Shown here in pieces: positions 61,855 through 64,000 of a stretch of 64,000 bases of DNA. The first letter of the stretch is position 1. The number at the start of each line of letters is the position of its first letter. The DNA comes from Campylobacter sp. RM16187 (GTDB taxonomy: Bacteria > Campylobacterota > Campylobacteria > Campylobacterales > Campylobacteraceae): contig NZ_CP012549.1 of assembly GCF_025319965.1 (NCBI RefSeq), forward strand, positions 992,001 through 1,056,000, in the 5' to 3' direction. The translations under genes and the position numbers were made by a program. Below the pieces are notes generated by a model that had not been told where the DNA came from, did no database searches, and worked only from the letters and a program-made list of their open reading frames with translations.

Positions 61855-63448
61855 ATTTATAGCCATAATAGCTTTAATTCTTTTTTCAACATATCCGGCT
61901 TTGGCTAAGGATAGTTGCGATAAAAGAATTTTTAACTTAAAAATAAGCGAACAGGTATCCATACAAGAAATCTTAACGCAACTTTCTGATATATGCCATT
62001 TTAGCGTTATCACAAAAGACCAATTCGCCAAAAATGCAATAAACGAAGAGATATCGGGAATCAACATAAAAGATATGACTCTTAATGAAATTTTCAATAT
62101 ATTGTTACATGAAAAAAATATATACCATACCTTTGATAAAGGAATATTAAGAATTTCTGCACTGCAAACAAAAACATTTAAAATTGATTATATAACATCT
62201 ATTAGAGAGGGTGCTGCTATTACTAAAGCATCTGTAGATTCTGCGCCTATTGAAGTAGGAAATGATCAGGATGACGGCGATGTTTCAGATATTACAAAAG
62301 GTGGCGGAAAGCTAGATAACGTAATCAGAAGTATTGAAAGATTCGATTTTTGGGAAAAACTTGATTCTGAAATCAAAGCCATATTAAATAACACCACAGA
62401 GAGTATTGTAGCCCCGGATCCTATAATAAATGCTAACGCGGGACTTGTTACAGTTACAGGAACCGCTGCTCAAATAAAAAGAGTATCAGAATATATTGAT
62501 GATCTTCAAAAAAGATTAAAAAAACAAGTACTTATAGATGTATCTATAATATCCGTTGATCTATCGAATAGTTACACAAAGGGAGTTGATTGGAGCAAAT
62601 TTAATATAGGTTTTAAGACGGGTCTTTTTAATAGATTTATACCTATAAGCATGGAAGAAACGATAGAAAAAGACTCCAGTGGCAACCCTATTAGAGTGCC
62701 TAAATTTACATATGGAACAACTCCCGGAAATACAATACATTGGTCAAGCAGAAATATTGATCAAGGAAATTTAAGAGGGGGATTGTCTCAAAATCTAAAT
62801 CTAATACCCGGATTTACTTTCAATCTGGATGGGGTAATCAACTTCCTTGAAGTAAATGGAAAGACAAAGATAGTATCAAGTCCAAAGATAGCTACTCTTA
62901 ATAATCAACAAGCCCTTATCTCTGTTGGAGATAACATAAACTACAGAGTCCAAGAAGAGAGTACAAACAACAACGCATTAAGCGGAAAGACAACTGTAAC
63001 TTACAAACAATACTCAGTTTTTATAGGAATTTTACTAAATTTACTTCCTGAGGTTTCTGACGATAATAAGATTATGCTAAGAATCAATCCTTCATTAAGT
63101 AGCTTTAAATACAACGAGGACGATACAAGACAAACCACTACAATAAGGGAGATAGCTCCGGATACTATCCAAAAGAAACTTTCAACAGTAGTTCACGTAA
63201 ATAGCGGAGATACAATAGTTCTTGGTGGGCTAATAGCTCAAACCAAAGGCAAAGAAAACACAAAAGTACCTTTCTTGGGTGATATTCCAGTTGTTGGAAA
63301 TGCATTTAAAAGCACAAAAGACCAACTTAGAACAACAGAGCTTGTGTTTATAATAACTCCTAGAATTATAGATATATCATCACCTACCCCAGTAAAACAA
63401 ACTCTTAAGGATTTAGGTTTTTCAAGGTCAACATATGAGCAGCAATAG
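61832..63448 (+). CDS. ctsD: Type II/IV secretin (MshL/CtsD-like)
   Basis: The 538-residue outer-membrane channel has a signal peptide (NKFIAIIALILFSTYPALA) and an N-terminal STN-type domain (~30-110). A NolW-like module (~190-225, VTVTGTAAQIKRVSEYIDDL, in part: TVTGTAAQIKRVSEYI) precedes the secretin domain (~225-510) with VNGKTKIVSSPKIATLNNQ, VPFLGDIPVVGNAFKS and the terminal ELVFIITPRIIDI. It belongs to the MshL branch. In C. jejuni CtsD is the secretin needed for DNA uptake. It overlaps the linker gene by 23 bases and the ATPase by 14. Confidence 0.88.
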   Translation: MLVLRLNKFIAIIALILFSTYPALAKDSCDKRIFNLKISEQVSIQEILTQLSDICHFSVITKDQFAKNAINEEISGINIKDMTLNEIFNILLHEKNIYHTFDKGILRISALQTKTFKIDYITSIREGAAITKASVDSAPIEVGNDQDDGDVSDITKGGGKLDNVIRSIERFDFWEKLDSEIKAILNNTTESIVAPDPIINANAGLVTVTGTAAQIKRVSEYIDDLQKRLKKQVLIDVSIISVDLSNSYTKGVDWSKFNIGFKTGLFNRFIPISMEETIEKDSSGNPIRVPKFTYGTTPGNTIHWSSRNIDQGNLRGGLSQNLNLIPGFTFNLDGVINFLEVNGKTKIVSSPKIATLNNQQALISVGDNINYRVQEESTNNNALSGKTTVTYKQYSVFIGILLNLLPEVSDDNKIMLRINPSLSSFKYNEDDTRQTTTIREIAPDTIQKKLSTVVHVNSGDTIVLGGLIAQTKGKENTKVPFLGDIPVVGNAFKSTKDQLRTTELVFIITPRIIDISSPTPVKQTLKDLGFSRSTYEQQ

Positions 63449-64000
63449 ATACACAATAATAAAAAATTTATTTGCCGAAGATAGCAATGAAAACGAGTAT
63501 ATACATTTAGATAAATCTGTTGCGGCATATAAAAAGATTATGAATCTTATAGAAAAACCTGTAAAGCTTATAGTGTTTTATGGAAAACCTGGCGGCGGAA
63601 AAACTTTTTTATTAAAAAAGATAGTAAAAGATCTTAAAGATCGAGATGATATCATATTTTTTTCTTATCCTTTTTTTAATGAATCTGAATTTATGAGTTC
63701 TCTCTATGAAGCAATATTCAAAGAAGAACCGAAAGACAAAGTAGAGACATATGAGCAGTTCGTTAAAATTTGTAATACAAAATTTGACGAGAATAATAAA
63801 AAAATATTTACAGTATTTTTAGATGAAGCCCAGCTATACCCTGAAATTTTAATAGAAAAAATTAGACTGCTTTCTGATAGCGGATTTTTTAGATTTATAT
63901 TCACCGTCCGCAAAACAGATAGTGGAGATATATTGACAAAGGATTATTTTCAGGCTAGAATTTGGGAGAGTATAGATATAGGTTCTATTGATATTAATGA
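63435..64000 (+). CDS. ctsP: ExeA/MshM-like AAA ATPase, partial (CtsP-like)
   Basis: The frame is open from ATG 63435 to the window end (188 residues seen). Walker A FYGKPGGGKTF is at ~48-58 and Walker B IFTVFLDEAQ at ~124-133, with an ExeA/MshM-type arrangement before them (EYIHLDKSVAAYKKIM). These ATPases are accessory to secretin systems; CtsP is the C. jejuni transformation protein in the same place after the secretin. The gene continues outside the window. Start overlaps the secretin gene by 14 bases. Confidence 0.8.
   Translation, partial: MSSNRYTIIKNLFAEDSNENEYIHLDKSVAAYKKIMNLIEKPVKLIVFYGKPGGGKTFLLKKIVKDLKDRDDIIFFSYPFFNESEFMSSLYEAIFKEEPKDKVETYEQFVKICNTKFDENNKKIFTVFLDEAQLYPEILIEKIRLLSDSGFFRFIFTVRKTDSGDILTKDYFQARIWESIDIGSIDIN

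Overview
The window looks like a chromosomal segment of a Campylobacter (Campylobacterota), but not a jejuni-type genome. The DNA is AT-rich, genes are packed with 1-20 base overlaps, and several family traits point to this genus: a single XerH-type recombinase, split PurS/PurQ, a PycA-type biotin carboxylase, Bpt, a CetB-type PAS protein, and sigma-54 with a matching flagellar promoter. From memory of C. jejuni gene order, several short blocks are conserved: clpB | ctpA-purC-purS-purQ-membrane protein-plsC-(x)-htpG; ftsW-murG near pycA-small ORF-bpt-J protein; S4 protein-tsaE-lptB-rpoN near argG-rplI-hslV-hslU-era. The blocks are separated by species-specific insertions. No insertion sequence, prophage, integrase island, rRNA or CRISPR array was seen.

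Layout. 1-9.5 kb: end of murA, moeA, tRNA-Gly(GCC), flgA, ubiX, coaD, tmk, hisS, speA, an aminotransferase and a thiF-like gene, all on +. 9.5-13.6 kb: lpxD, ilvN, ilvB and flgH on -, flgH behind a clear sigma-54 promoter. 13.7-16.7 kb: pta-ackA and a VOC-fold protein. 16.9-20.6 kb: a periplasmic molybdopterin reductase and its Fe-S subunit, most like tetrathionate reductase but without the usual membrane anchor. 20.8-24.5 kb: xerH and clpB, convergent over a terminator. 24.8-32.5 kb: ctpA, purine genes, plsC, an ankyrin-type protein and htpG. 32.6-39.9 kb: a chemoreceptor, a UvrD-family helicase, ftsW-murG, and a CetB-type PAS protein paired with an unrecognised helical protein. 40.0-45.3 kb: an accessory block of four tandem TPM-domain genes behind lemA, plus a cysteine-rich Sel1 protein. 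45.4-54.6 kb: tRNA-Arg, pycA, bpt, a J-domain protein, rpoN, lptB, tsaE, an S4 protein, and an iron-siderophore esterase/TonB receptor pair with a Fur-like box. 54.7-59.1 kb: argG, rplI, hslVU, era. 59.2 kb to the end: the first five genes of a type II secretion/type IV pilus-like system in MSHA order (mshI-J-K-L-M), which in Campylobacter corresponds to the natural-transformation (cts) apparatus.

How the parts connect. Two heat-shock loci (clpB, htpG) carry similar 21-base inverted repeats of HspR/HAIR geometry (7-7-7) on or next to their promoters, suggesting one stress regulon. RpoN is encoded here and the flgH promoter has the GG-N10-GC signature it reads. The most unusual parts are the lemA/four-TPM array, the anchorless TtrBA pair, the CetB/helical-protein pair, the competence cluster joined to era, and the flgA start codon, which seems to abut or overlap the 3' end of tRNA-Gly.
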